Below, in pieces: positions 1 through 9,150 of a DNA stretch of 64,000 nt (its first letter is position 1; each line of letters begins with the position of its first letter). The notes under the pieces were generated by a model. It was not told the origin of the DNA. It was given only the letters and a program-made list of their open reading frames with translations, and ran no database searches. Origin of the DNA: an uncultured Clostridia bacterium (GTDB lineage: Bacteria; Bacillota; Clostridia; Christensenellales; Borkfalkiaceae); assembly GCA_947625555.1 (NCBI GenBank), contig CANQOT010000005.1:34511-98510 (forward strand). Reading direction: 5' to 3'. The position numbers and the translations under genes are program-made.

Positions 1-1035
1 GATCCAAACGGGGAAGTTGTACCCCTGCCAAAGGGGAGGCAGGACGGCGAGGAGCAGGGCGCAGAGCACGACGACGGGCGTATAGATGCGGGCAAACTTC
101 GTGATGAATTTTTCTGGTTTCGCCTTTTTCGCCGACGAATTTTCGACGAGTTCCAAGATCTTCGAGACGGCGCTCTCGGACGAGGGCCGGAGCACTTCGG
201 CCGTGATGACGCCGCCCTCGTTGACGCAGCCCGAAAGGACCTCGTCGCCGACGCCCACTTCGCGCAAATAGGCCTCCCCCGTCAAGGACTTGGTGTCGAG
301 CGAAGTCGCTCCCTCGATCACCTTGCAGTCCACGGGCACCCTATCGCCCCTGCGGATGAGAATGGTATCGCCCACGGCAAGCTCTTCGGGCGAAACTTCC
401 TCCTGCCCCTCTCCGCGAAGCCTTATGGCGGTGTCGCTTTTGAGGCTCATAAGGCGGGTGATGGCCGAGCGCGAGGAGCCGACGGCGATGCTCTGCAAGA
501 GTTCGCCGATCTCGTAGAGGAGCATGACGGCGGCGCCCTCCATATTCTCGCCGATGGCAAACGCGCCGATCGCGGCGATCGTCATGAGAAGGTTCTCGTC
601 GAGAAGGACTGCGGGATGGAAGCCGCCCTTGAACATGCGGGGAAGGTTGCGTGCGACCTTCCAAAGAACGCCCCACCCGGCGGCGAGGGCGGAGGCGAAA
701 AAGAGCGAAAAACTCACCCACCGCGCGATGCCGAGAAGGCGCAAAACGAGCGCGGGAATAAACAGGGCCGCGCCGACGGTAATGGATATTATCTCGGTGA
801 GGTGACGCTCCTTTTTTTGCGGGGCGTTTCCGTCGATGATCTCCACCTCCTCGAAGCCCGCGATGAGCGAAATGCACTTTTTGAGCGTCTCGTCGCCCTC
901 GTAGTCGAGCACCACCCTTTGATTGATGAAATCGGCGGCCGCGAGGGTGACGCCTTCGAGGCCCATGAGCTCCTCGGAGAGCTCGGCCGCACAGGCCGCG
1001 CAGTCGAGATTTTTGATTCGGATGACTTTGTGCAT
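1..1035 (-). CDS. cadA: Heavy-metal translocating P1B-type ATPase (Cd/Zn/Pb type), N-terminal part, truncated by the left edge
   Basis: Reverse-strand translation MHKVIRIKNLDCAACAAELSEELMGLEGV... (HMA domain with CxxC), followed by TM segments and ...EGATSLDTKSLTGEAYLREVGVGDEVLSGCVNEGG... (actuator domain). Frame open to base 1; absent from the ORF track because it runs off the edge. Confidence 0.92.
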   Translation of the reverse strand, partial: MHKVIRIKNLDCAACAAELSEELMGLEGVTLAAADFINQRVVLDYEGDETLKKCISLIAGFEEVEIIDGNAPQKKERHLTEIISITVGAALFIPALVLRLLGIARWVSFSLFFASALAAGWGVLWKVARNLPRMFKGGFHPAVLLDENLLMTIAAIGAFAIGENMEGAAVMLLYEIGELLQSIAVGSSRSAITRLMSLKSDTAIRLRGEGQEEVSPEELAVGDTILIRRGDRVPVDCKVIEGATSLDTKSLTGEAYLREVGVGDEVLSGCVNEGGVITAEVLRPSSESAVSKILELVENSSAKKAKPEKFITKFARIYTPVVVLCALLLAVLPPLWQGYNFPVWI

Positions 1036-1098
1036 GTTGGATCCTTTATTTAGATATTTATCGAAATAATCGTTTTTTATTGTTTTTTGCCGAAAATT

Positions 1099-1446
1099 TT
1101 ACAATTTACAGTGCAAATGCGTGCAGGCAAGTTCGAGGACGGCGACGACATGCTCGTCGGCAAGGGAATAGACGATATTCTGCCCGTCCCGCCTCGATTT
1201 GACGATCCCGTTCGCTTTGAGCAGCCGCAGCTGGTGGCTCACGGCGCTCTGCGCGCCCCCCACCGCCTCGACGATGTGAAAGACGCACATCTCGCCGTGG
1301 CGCAGGGCAAAGAGGATTTTAAGGCGCGAGGGCTCGGAGATCGTCTTGAAGATGGCGGCGACGCGCTCCACTTCGCCCTCGGGGGGCATGTTCTCGATGG
1401 CGCGGCGTGCGGCGCCCTCATGTTCGGCCTTGTGTTGACATTCCAT
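1099..1446 (-). CDS. ArsR/SmtB-family metal-sensing repressor (CadC/CzrA-like)
   Basis: 115 aa winged-HTH: ISEPSRLKILFALRHGEMCVFHIVEAVGGAQSAVSHQLRLLKANGIVKSRRDGQNIVYSL, C-terminal ELACTHLHCKL metal-ligand-rich tail; directly upstream of the P1B ATPase. Confidence 0.9.
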   Translation of the reverse strand: MECQHKAEHEGAARRAIENMPPEGEVERVAAIFKTISEPSRLKILFALRHGEMCVFHIVEAVGGAQSAVSHQLRLLKANGIVKSRRDGQNIVYSLADEHVVAVLELACTHLHCKL

Positions 1447-1465
1447 AGCGCTCTCCTATATCAAT

Positions 1466-1485
1466 ATATGAATAACTGTTCATAT
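1466..1485. promoter_or_regulatory. SmtB/ArsR-type operator upstream of the metal-sensor gene
   Basis: Imperfect palindrome ATATGAATAACTGTTCATAT; minus-strand form ATATGAACAGTTATTCATAT resembles the SmtB/CzrA 12-2-12 operator class; lies 19 nt upstream of the regulator start. Confidence 0.7.
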
Positions 1486-1531
1486 AGTAACACAAGAAAA
1501 AACGCTTTGTCAAGCGTTTTCCGAAAATTTC

Positions 1532-2338
1532 TTATAAATTTTTTTGAGAGACAAACACCGTGCCGTCCAGATAGGCGAGAGCGCCGCCGCAAAAAAGCTC
1601 CAACTCCTTTGCGACGAGCCGCTGCCGCGTCGCGTGCACTGCGGCATTCTTCCCGTGGTCGCCGTACTTTTCGTCGCCGACGACGGGGCGGCCGAGAAAG
1701 GCGAGGTGCGCGCGGATCTGGTGCGTCCTGCCCGTATGCAGGGTGATTTTGAGGAGGCTCGTATCGCCGCGCTCCTCTAAAACTTCGTACTCGGTGACGA
1801 TCTTCTCCCCTCTGCCCGCGCGCTTCACGCGGACGGTCGCCTTCTCTTCGTCCTTTTCGAGGACGGCTTCGAGCACATCGCGGCGCTTGGGCATCCTTCC
1901 GAACACGAGGGCGAGATAGCGTTTCTCGACGCGGCGATCGCGGAAGGCGGAAAGAAGCGCCTCCTCCGCAGTCCTGTTTTTGGCGAAGATCAAAAGTCCC
2001 TCCGTGTTGCGGTCGAGGCGGTGGATGAAGTAGGTCTCGCCGCGCTCCGCAAGGGTGTGAAAGACGGCCTCGGAATTTACCCCGCTCTCCTTGTCGGCGA
2101 CGATGACGTTTTCATCCTCATATAGAATTGTAAACGCGCGCGTGGCCTCCTCGGCGGGGGTTAGGTAGTAGCAGACCTCATCGCCCGAGGACAGCGCGAC
2201 GTTTTCGCCCACCTTTTTGCCGTTGACGCGCACGTCCTTGCGCTTTAAGAGGGCGCGCAGGTGCATCGACGCCTGTGCGCACACCGCGTCGGTGAAATCT
2301 TTGAGCGAGCTTTTTTCCTGTACGAGATACTTTTTCAC
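1532..2338 (-). CDS. RluA-family pseudouridine synthase
   Basis: Contains ETYFIHRLDRNTEGLLIFAK and HTGRTHQIRAHLAFLGRPVVGDEKYG; N-terminal S4-like segment; probable GTG start (MKKYLVQEKSSLKDF...). The longer ORF in the track includes out-of-frame feoB sequence. Confidence 0.88.
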   Translation of the reverse strand: MKKYLVQEKSSLKDFTDAVCAQASMHLRALLKRKDVRVNGKKVGENVALSSGDEVCYYLTPAEEATRAFTILYEDENVIVADKESGVNSEAVFHTLAERGETYFIHRLDRNTEGLLIFAKNRTAEEALLSAFRDRRVEKRYLALVFGRMPKRRDVLEAVLEKDEEKATVRVKRAGRGEKIVTEYEVLEERGDTSLLKITLHTGRTHQIRAHLAFLGRPVVGDEKYGDHGKNAAVHATRQRLVAKELELFCGGALAYLDGTVFVSQKNL

Positions 2339-4058
2339 GATTCTTTCCGAGGAGGAAGATGCCGAGGAGCGGGGCCATGACGAGGGCGACGTAGACCGCT
2401 CCGCCGACGAGGCAGAAGTAGACGGCATAGCAGAGGAGCAGGGCGGAGACCGTCTGTACGGCGGCATAGAGGAGAGCGCGGCCCTTCCCCACTTCCCGCG
2501 CCGTTGCGGCGATCGCCGAGACGCAGGGCGAACAGGTGAGGATGAACACGGCGAACGCAAACGCGCTCGCGCCCGAATAGGGGAACGTGCCGTAGAGCAT
2601 GGCGATGGCGCCCGCGACGTTCTCCTTCGCGATGAGCCCCGAAAGGGCGGCATAGGCGATGCGCCAATCCCCCATCCCCACGGGTGCGAACAGCCATTTG
2701 AGGCCCCCGCAGACGGTAGCGAGCATGCTCTCCTCCGCACCGCACAGCCTGAAAGAGAAGTCGAAGGAGGAAAGGAACCACGAGAGAAGGAAGAAGGCGA
2801 GGATGACCGTCGCCACCTTCATTATAAACTGTTTGATCTGAAAGAGCAAGGATTTTATGACGAAAAGCGGCCGCGGGAGTTGGAGCGGGGCGAGCTCGGC
2901 CACAAAGGGCGGCGACTTTTTTTTGAAGAAGAGGGCGACGAGGCAGGAGATGGCGACGCCGAGGACGTACAAGACGACGACTGCGGCGAACGGGTTTGCG
3001 AAAAAGGAGGCGGAGAGCGCCAAAAAGACGGGTAATTTCGCACTGCATGCGATGTAGGGAAGGCACAGAATGACCCGCCTCTGCATGGCCTTATCGTCGA
3101 GGCCGCGCGTCGTGGTGACGGCCGCCGCCGTGCACCCGAAGCCCATGAGCAGCGAAAATACTGCCCTTCCCGAAAGGCCGATCTTGGAGAAGGCGCCGTC
3201 GGTGAGGATGGCGAGGCGCGAGAGGAGACCGCTCTCCTCCAACAGGATCAAAAAGAGGTGCAAAAGGGCGATCTGCGGCAGAAAGCAGAGGACGCTCCCG
3301 AGGCTTTTCAAAATGCCGTCCTTTACAAGGCTTCGCACGATCCCGGAGGGGATACCCTCGGACATGCCCCCCAGATAATCGTTGAAGAGCCATTCGATGC
3401 CCTCCTTCATTTGATCGCCTATAAGCCCCTTGGCGAAGGTCAGAAAGAAGGCGAGAAGGAGGAGGCCCATAAAGAGCGGAATGCCGATAAAGCCGTTCAA
3501 AAGAAACCTATCCGCGCGCAAAAGACCCTCCCGCGCAGGACGGATGAGGGCGGAAATATCGACGGCCGGCACCTCAACGGGCCTCTGGCCGAGAACGCCC
3601 GAAAGGCTCTGCGCGATCGTCTTTTCCCCGGCGAACAGGACGGGGATCCCGAGGGCTGCGGCGAGGGCGGGCGCATCGGCCTTCCCCCCCTCGCGTTCGA
3701 ACCGCTCGTTCTTCGTGAGGACGAGGGCGCAGCGCCTTCCCCCGCGGGAGAGCGCGGAAATGAGGGGCAGGGTGCGCTCAATGCGGCCGCATTCGGCGAC
3801 AAAGACGAGGGCGGCGCTCCTATGTTCTTCGATATAGCGCAGGGCGAATTTCTCTTCGAGGCTGTTGCCCGCCGCCGTATAAATGCCCGGGAGATCGACG
3901 AGGACGACCTTATTTCCGCCGAGGACGGTCTCCTTTTCGAGGGCGTCCACCGTGACGCCGTGATAGTTCCCCACATGCGCATGTGCGCGCGCGAGGCGGT
4001 TGAAAAGGGTGCTCTTGCCCGCATTGGGATTGCCGACAAGGAGCATCATATCCGCCAT
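2178..4058 (-). CDS. feoB: Ferrous iron transport protein B
   Basis: MADMMLLVGNPNAGKSTLFNRLARAHAHVGNYHGVTVDALEKE...VDLPGIY (G1/G3), multiple TM segments with the FeoB Gate/C domain (LLMGFGCTAAAVTTTRGLDD). Confidence 0.9.
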   Translation of the reverse strand: MADMMLLVGNPNAGKSTLFNRLARAHAHVGNYHGVTVDALEKETVLGGNKVVLVDLPGIYTAAGNSLEEKFALRYIEEHRSAALVFVAECGRIERTLPLISALSRGGRRCALVLTKNERFEREGGKADAPALAAALGIPVLFAGEKTIAQSLSGVLGQRPVEVPAVDISALIRPAREGLLRADRFLLNGFIGIPLFMGLLLLAFFLTFAKGLIGDQMKEGIEWLFNDYLGGMSEGIPSGIVRSLVKDGILKSLGSVLCFLPQIALLHLFLILLEESGLLSRLAILTDGAFSKIGLSGRAVFSLLMGFGCTAAAVTTTRGLDDKAMQRRVILCLPYIACSAKLPVFLALSASFFANPFAAVVVLYVLGVAISCLVALFFKKKSPPFVAELAPLQLPRPLFVIKSLLFQIKQFIMKVATVILAFFLLSWFLSSFDFSFRLCGAEESMLATVCGGLKWLFAPVGMGDWRIAYAALSGLIAKENVAGAIAMLYGTFPYSGASAFAFAVFILTCSPCVSAIAATAREVGKGRALLYAAVQTVSALLLCYAVYFCLVGGAVYVALVMAPLLGIFLLGKNREKVSRTGKKLAQRFHRRGVRTGVDAPARPLKAQGRARQRQKGGRKRRAVLGR

Positions 4059-4276
4059 ACGCGCACCCCCAAAGCGAGCTCCTTTTCCATGGCGATGCGG
4101 CTGCTTCCCGCCTGTACGAGGTAGGTATGCCCGAGGAGCGACCTCTTCAAAAGGACGAGTTTTGCCCCGTTATAGATCCCGAGAGCGATGAGGCGGTCGC
4201 GTAGGTCGCCTTCGATCTCCACTTTCAGGACGACGGCGCGCTCGCCCTTTTTCAGATCGGAAATGTTCATATCCAT
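4046..4276 (-). CDS. feoA: FeoA family protein
   Basis: 76 aa MDMNISDLKKGERAVVLKVEIEGDLRDRLIALGIYNGAKLVLLKRSLLG..., overlaps the feoB start. Confidence 0.88.
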   Translation of the reverse strand: MDMNISDLKKGERAVVLKVEIEGDLRDRLIALGIYNGAKLVLLKRSLLGHTYLVQAGSSRIAMEKELALGVRVWRI

Positions 4277-4334
4277 AAAAAATGCGGACCCGCCGCAAAT
4301 TATGCGCGGATCCGCACGGATAGAACGCCGAACC

Positions 4335-4574
4335 TTACTTCGTCTCGCGAACGGTACGGTTGCCGCGGAGCTTCAAAGCGCCGTTCGTGATGATGGGCGA
4401 GATGATGAGCCAGATCGCCGCGAGCGCGATGAGCGAGTAGATGATGATCGAACCGACCGCGCGCGGGCCCATGAAGATCGCCGAGACAAGGTTGAAGTTG
4501 AAGATGCCGAACATTCCCCAGTTGAGCGCCCCGAGGAGCACGAGGATGTAGGCGATAAGATTGGCAATGACCAT
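4335..4574 (-). CDS. DUF378-type small membrane protein
   Basis: MVIANLIAYILVLLGALNWGMFGIFNFNLVSAIFMG... two TM helices; good RBS (AGGAGG) upstream of MVIAN. Confidence 0.75.
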   Translation of the reverse strand: MVIANLIAYILVLLGALNWGMFGIFNFNLVSAIFMGPRAVGSIIIYSLIALAAIWLIISPIITNGALKLRGNRTVRETK

Positions 4575-4631
4575 TGTTTTTCCTCCTGCCTTCATCTTGT
4601 GCAAGCGCGAAAATGTTATGCACCGCATGCA

Positions 4632-4661
4632 AAGACGGCGCCGCAAATGCGGCGCCGCCTT
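4632..4661 (-). terminator. Putative terminator hairpin downstream of the large surface-protein gene
   Basis: GGCGCCGC / GCGGCGCC stem with extended arms; weak T-run on the minus strand. Confidence 0.45.
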
Positions 4662-4692
4662 CGATATTTTATCAGGAGGTTTAATGACCGAA

Positions 4693-7338
4693 TTATCTGC
4701 TTTCCTTCTTATCCGACCTCTTTTTCGCACCTTTGAGCGAGGCGAGGTCAACTTCTTTGAGGTTCTTCTCGTTGGGCTTGATGACGAGGAGAAGGATGAT
4801 CGCGATGAGCAGGACGGCCGAGATCGCGAAGAGGATGATCGCCGTCGTGTTGTTCTTGATCCAGTTGGACGAACCGTAGAGGATATCCGATTCGTTCGTG
4901 ACCTCGATGACCTTGTAGGCATGGGCGGTGAGACCGGGATAGGTGCCGTCGATGACTTCGATCTCGACGACATAGAGGCCCGTCGCCTGCGGCGTGAAGC
5001 TCAACGAGGATTCGGGATCCCATTCGTAGGCGTTATCGGTATCGTCCCACTTGGCATCCTTTTCCTTGACGCTCGGGTCGTAGACCCTGATCTCTTCCAT
5101 GCGGCTCGTGAGGTCGCTGAACTTCACTTCGCCGACGGTATTATCCTTGTTAGCCTCGTCGAAGAGGTCGTTGCCGTCCTTCTTCGCGGTGAGCTCGTCG
5201 AAGAGGTCGACGAGTTCCTCGACGCCGTACTCCTTCTGCTCGGCCTCCGCGGGGGCGAAGGAATAGAGCTTGTATTCCGCATCGTAGCCCTCGAGGGCGA
5301 TGATGTCGAAGCTCGAAATGGAATAGTTCTGCTTGTTGTAAGCCGTGGTCTGGCTGCCGGGTTCCTTGATCTCGGGGCCCGTATAGCCGATATCGAAGGT
5401 AAATTCGGGAATGCCGCCGATCTCGAAGATGTTGGAAGCCGTCACGGTGACGAGTTCCCCGTCCTCATTGTAGTACTTCATCGCATTGCCTGCGGCATCC
5501 TGCGCGATCACGCGGAAGGTATAGGGGCCAACTTGGTCCACTTCGAAGCGGAGATTGTTGTAGCGCAGCGAGGTCGCCGACGAAGGCGTGGAGCCCGCCG
5601 CAGCGCGCGGTTTGAGGTAGTAGATGTTGAAGCGAAGGTTGCGGTAGTCGGCATAGTCGCTTTCGATGAGCGTGCGGAGGGAGGGAAGGTAGAAATACGA
5701 CCCGTCGCCCGCGCTCACGTTCTCGGCGGCCTCGGCTACGCGATCCTGATAGACGTCGAGAGCGTCGAGGTCCTGATCGTTTTTCGTGCCCGACCAATCG
5801 GAGGTGTTCGTCTTGCTTGAATCGTCGGGAGTAAGTCCGACAAAGTGCGGTCCCTTGACTTCGCGGTCGACCACGATGTAATCGAAGTAGTTCCCCTCTT
5901 CCACGGCGGTATATTCGGAGACCTTCTTGGTGCACGCTTCCCTCTTTTCGGTGCCGTCCTCGTTCTCGGTGGTGACGGTGCCCGTGCACGTCGCATCCTG
6001 CGAGAGCTTTTCGTAATCGGCTACGGTGTAGTAAGCGCCGTCCTCTTTATAGTGGCTGCAATTGGGATCGGAACAGTTGTACCCTACGACCTGCTGGTGC
6101 GCGGTACCGTCCGCTTCCTTGTCGCCCTTGACCTCGACGACATCTTCCTGCGCGGCATACCATGTGAGGTAGACGAAGGTATCGTTATCGTCGGTGCCGT
6201 CGTCGAGCTTGAAGCGGATGGAGACGTAGGCCTTCTCCCCCTCTTCGGCGCCGCCTTCGACGTTATCTTCCGTCGGCATAAAGAAGGTGGAACTTGCGCT
6301 CAAAGTGGAATATTCGGAATCCGTCGGTTTGAGATAGTACTGCGTTGCGGCCTCGTCGCCTTCGGCAGGCTTCTCGCGCTTCAACATGTAGTATTGACGG
6401 GTGACGGAGACCGATCTATCGCAGACGTCGATCGCCTCGTAGGTAAGGCTGAACCGCTGGCCGAGACGGAAGGAATAGATCTTCTCGTTGATGACGAGCA
6501 CGGCGGGCGCATTGTCCTCGACGGTACCGTCGGCGTTGACTTTGAAGGTCTGCCCGTTGAGCTCCTTCATGAGTAACGTCTGCGCGGCGTCCTCTTCGGC
6601 CGTCTCGGGAAGCGTCGCCTCGAACAGCATGGGAAGCTGGGGAGAGCTCGCGGCCGTAGAACGGTATTCGAGGTAGTAGCCGCCGATGTTGGTGAAGGCG
6701 CCGATCTTCTCTTCGTTGAGCAAAACGTCGAAGTTGCCGGGGACTTCGGGATCTTCGACGAACTCGAAAGCGAGGTCGTCGGCCGCGTTCGCAATGGTAT
6801 GGATGGCCTCGGGGGCATCCTCGTCGTCCTCTTCAAATTCGGCGTCGCGCACGGCAACGGTGAGCTTGTCCTGCTCGCTGTCGTAGGCGAAGTGCAAAGC
6901 GTTGGTCGTCTGACCGTCCTTGGTGACGTTCTCTTCGTCGCTCTGGAAGGTGATATCGAAACTCTCGAATGCGACCGTGCCGAAGGCAAAGGTCATCGTG
7001 AAGTGGCGGGCTACGCCGGGATCGACGAGCCCCGACTCGACGACGCCCGTCTGAACGTTCTCTTTGTCCTCGACAAACCATTTGAGGGCGAGGTCGCGGC
7101 GGTATTCGACGCTGCTCCCCTTCGCGAGCGTGAACTGCACATAGGAGGTCTCCTCCTCGCCCACCTCCGCCGCCTCCACCTTGGCGCCGTTGAGCGGCTC
7201 GAAGATCTGGGACGGCGTATAGGTCGCCGCATAGGCTGCGTGCCCGCGGGGAAGGAAGGAGAGCGCAAGACCGAGCGTAAAGACACACAGCACGGCGAGC
7301 GCAAAGATTGTAAACAACCGAAGTTTTGCCTTACTCAT
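4693..7338 (-). CDS. Large secreted/membrane-anchored surface protein of unknown function
   Basis: 881 aa; N-terminal signal peptide (MSKAKLRLFTIFALAVLCVFTLGLALSFLPRGHAAYA), acidic extracellular region, C-terminal TM (TTAIILFAISAVLLIAIILLLVIK) with short basic tail. Confidence 0.75.
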   Translation of the reverse strand: MSKAKLRLFTIFALAVLCVFTLGLALSFLPRGHAAYAATYTPSQIFEPLNGAKVEAAEVGEEETSYVQFTLAKGSSVEYRRDLALKWFVEDKENVQTGVVESGLVDPGVARHFTMTFAFGTVAFESFDITFQSDEENVTKDGQTTNALHFAYDSEQDKLTVAVRDAEFEEDDEDAPEAIHTIANAADDLAFEFVEDPEVPGNFDVLLNEEKIGAFTNIGGYYLEYRSTAASSPQLPMLFEATLPETAEEDAAQTLLMKELNGQTFKVNADGTVEDNAPAVLVINEKIYSFRLGQRFSLTYEAIDVCDRSVSVTRQYYMLKREKPAEGDEAATQYYLKPTDSEYSTLSASSTFFMPTEDNVEGGAEEGEKAYVSIRFKLDDGTDDNDTFVYLTWYAAQEDVVEVKGDKEADGTAHQQVVGYNCSDPNCSHYKEDGAYYTVADYEKLSQDATCTGTVTTENEDGTEKREACTKKVSEYTAVEEGNYFDYIVVDREVKGPHFVGLTPDDSSKTNTSDWSGTKNDQDLDALDVYQDRVAEAAENVSAGDGSYFYLPSLRTLIESDYADYRNLRFNIYYLKPRAAAGSTPSSATSLRYNNLRFEVDQVGPYTFRVIAQDAAGNAMKYYNEDGELVTVTASNIFEIGGIPEFTFDIGYTGPEIKEPGSQTTAYNKQNYSISSFDIIALEGYDAEYKLYSFAPAEAEQKEYGVEELVDLFDELTAKKDGNDLFDEANKDNTVGEVKFSDLTSRMEEIRVYDPSVKEKDAKWDDTDNAYEWDPESSLSFTPQATGLYVVEIEVIDGTYPGLTAHAYKVIEVTNESDILYGSSNWIKNNTTAIILFAISAVLLIAIILLLVIKPNEKNLKEVDLASLKGAKKRSDKKESR

Positions 7339-7474
7339 AAACTTACTCCGAGCGGGCGTGCGCCCGCGTACATATTCAAATATCTTTTTCTATTCTACAC
7401 GAATTTTCGGGGCGCGTCAAGCGCAATCGCCCTTTTTCGCGAGATTTTTCAAATTCGGTCCACTTTTTTCTGCT

Positions 7475-8173
7475 TCAAATGGGGCGGACGGCGGCGTCTA
7501 CGTCGAATCTGCTCCAAGGGGCTTCGCCCGCGGGCGGCGGCGCGATAAAGCGCATGCGCTCCCCCCGCACGGGGTGGGTGAAGGTGAGAGAATATGCCCA
7601 AAGGGCGAGCTTGCCCTTTTGCGCCTTCTCCCCGCCGTAGCGCACATCCCCATAGACGGGATGGGAAATGCCCGCCATCTGCACGCGGATCTGGTGGCTC
7701 CTGCCCGTGTGCAGTTCGATATCGGCGAGGGCGAGTTCCCCCTTCGCGGCGAGGATGCGGTAGTCGAGCACGGCGAGCTTGGCCCCGTCGGTGCCCTGCG
7801 TCGAGAGATACACCGTGTTGTTGACGGTATTCTTTTTGAGATAGTTGACGAGCCTGCCGCTCTCCTCGGCGGGCGCGCCGACGAGGACGGCGAGGTACTT
7901 CTTTTCGAAGTCCCCCGTCCGCATCTGCGAAGAGAGGCGGGAGGCCGCCTTGCTCGTCTTGGCAAAGACCATCACGCCGCCCGTGGGACGGTCGAGACGA
8001 TGGACGAGCCCCAAAAAGACGTTCCCCTTCTTTTGGTACTTCTCGCGCAGATATTCCTTGATAAAGTCGAGCATGTTCCCGTCGCCGCTCTCATCGGGAC
8101 AGGAAGCGACGTTCTGCGGTTTGAGCACGACGATGACATGGTTGTCCTCGTAGAGGACGGTAAGTTCATTCAT
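7475..8173 (-). CDS. RluA-family pseudouridine synthase
   Basis: VFLGLVHRLDRPTGGVMVFAKTSKAASRLS and HTGRSHQIRVQMAGISHPVYGDVRYG. Confidence 0.88.
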   Translation of the reverse strand: MNELTVLYEDNHVIVVLKPQNVASCPDESGDGNMLDFIKEYLREKYQKKGNVFLGLVHRLDRPTGGVMVFAKTSKAASRLSSQMRTGDFEKKYLAVLVGAPAEESGRLVNYLKKNTVNNTVYLSTQGTDGAKLAVLDYRILAAKGELALADIELHTGRSHQIRVQMAGISHPVYGDVRYGGEKAQKGKLALWAYSLTFTHPVRGERMRFIAPPPAGEAPWSRFDVDAAVRPI

Positions 8174-9026
8174 GGATAAAGATCCCTCCTGCGCCGCACG
8201 GGAGCGGAATGCCCTCCTCCGTCGGAAGGCCGACCTCGTACGCCTCGATCTTGCCCCGCCGCCCTTTGAGGCACAGCGAGAGGATATTGGACAGCACGGT
8301 GGGTTGCAGACCCGTCGTGTAGCTGTTGATGAGAAAGAAGAGCGGATCGTCGGAGAGGAGCTCCGCGCAGAGCGAGACGAAGGGAAAGAGCTCGGTCTCG
8401 ATCTTCCACATCTCCCCGCCGGGCCCGCGGCCGTAGGAGGGCGGATCCATCACGATGGCATCGTAGCGGTTGCCCCGCCGAAGTTCGCGGAGGACGAACT
8501 TCTTGCAGTCGTCCACGATATAGCGGATGCCGCCCGCGATGCCCGAAAGGCGCGCATTTTCGCCCGCGCGCTCCACCATGCCCTTGGCGGCGTCGACATG
8601 CACGACCTCCGCGCCCGCCTTGGCGAGGGCGACCGTCGCCCCGCCCGTATAGGCGAAGAGGTTGAGCACCTTCACGGGGCGGCCCGCCCCCTTGACGAGG
8701 GAGACGGTTTTCTCCCAATTTACGGCCTGCTCGGGGAAGAGCCCCGTATGTTTGAACCCCATGGGCCTTATTTTGAAGGTGAGATCGCGATAGGAGATGT
8801 TCCAACTTTCGGGAAGGGGCTTTTTGTATTCCCAGCTTCCCCCGCCCTTTTCGCTCCTGTGATAGACGGCGGAGAGCCCCGGATAGCCTTCGAGATCGCG
8901 CTGCGCCTTCCAGATGACCTGCGGATCGGGGCGGAGAAGAAGAAATTCCCCCCACCGCTCGAGCTTGTAACCGTCGCCCGTCGCGAGCACGGCGAAGTCC
9001 TTCCATCCATCCGCAAGTTTCATCAT
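8166..9026 (-). CDS. Class I SAM-dependent (23S rRNA-type) methyltransferase
   Basis: VKVLNLFAYTGGATVALAKAGAEVVHVDAAKGMVERAGENARLSG...YDAIVMDPPSYGRGPGGEMWKIE, RlmI/RlmL-like motifs; start taken as MMKLADGW. Confidence 0.85.
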   Translation of the reverse strand: MMKLADGWKDFAVLATGDGYKLERWGEFLLLRPDPQVIWKAQRDLEGYPGLSAVYHRSEKGGGSWEYKKPLPESWNISYRDLTFKIRPMGFKHTGLFPEQAVNWEKTVSLVKGAGRPVKVLNLFAYTGGATVALAKAGAEVVHVDAAKGMVERAGENARLSGIAGGIRYIVDDCKKFVLRELRRGNRYDAIVMDPPSYGRGPGGEMWKIETELFPFVSLCAELLSDDPLFFLINSYTTGLQPTVLSNILSLCLKGRRGKIEAYEVGLPTEEGIPLPCGAGGIFIHE

Positions 9027-9100
9027 GTGTTCTATTATAATAGAACGCGCGCGCTTTGTAAAGCAAAACGCGCGCCCGACGGAAAAATTTTCCCGTAGGA

Positions 9101-9130
9101 TAGAAAACGCCCGCCGCAATGCGGCGGGCG
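9101..9130 (-). terminator. Rho-independent terminator of the GH51-like gene
   Basis: CGCCCGCCGC-aat-GCGGCGGGCG, followed on the minus strand by TTTTC. Confidence 0.7.
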
Positions 9131-9150
9131 GAACAAGCCTATGTGTACGT

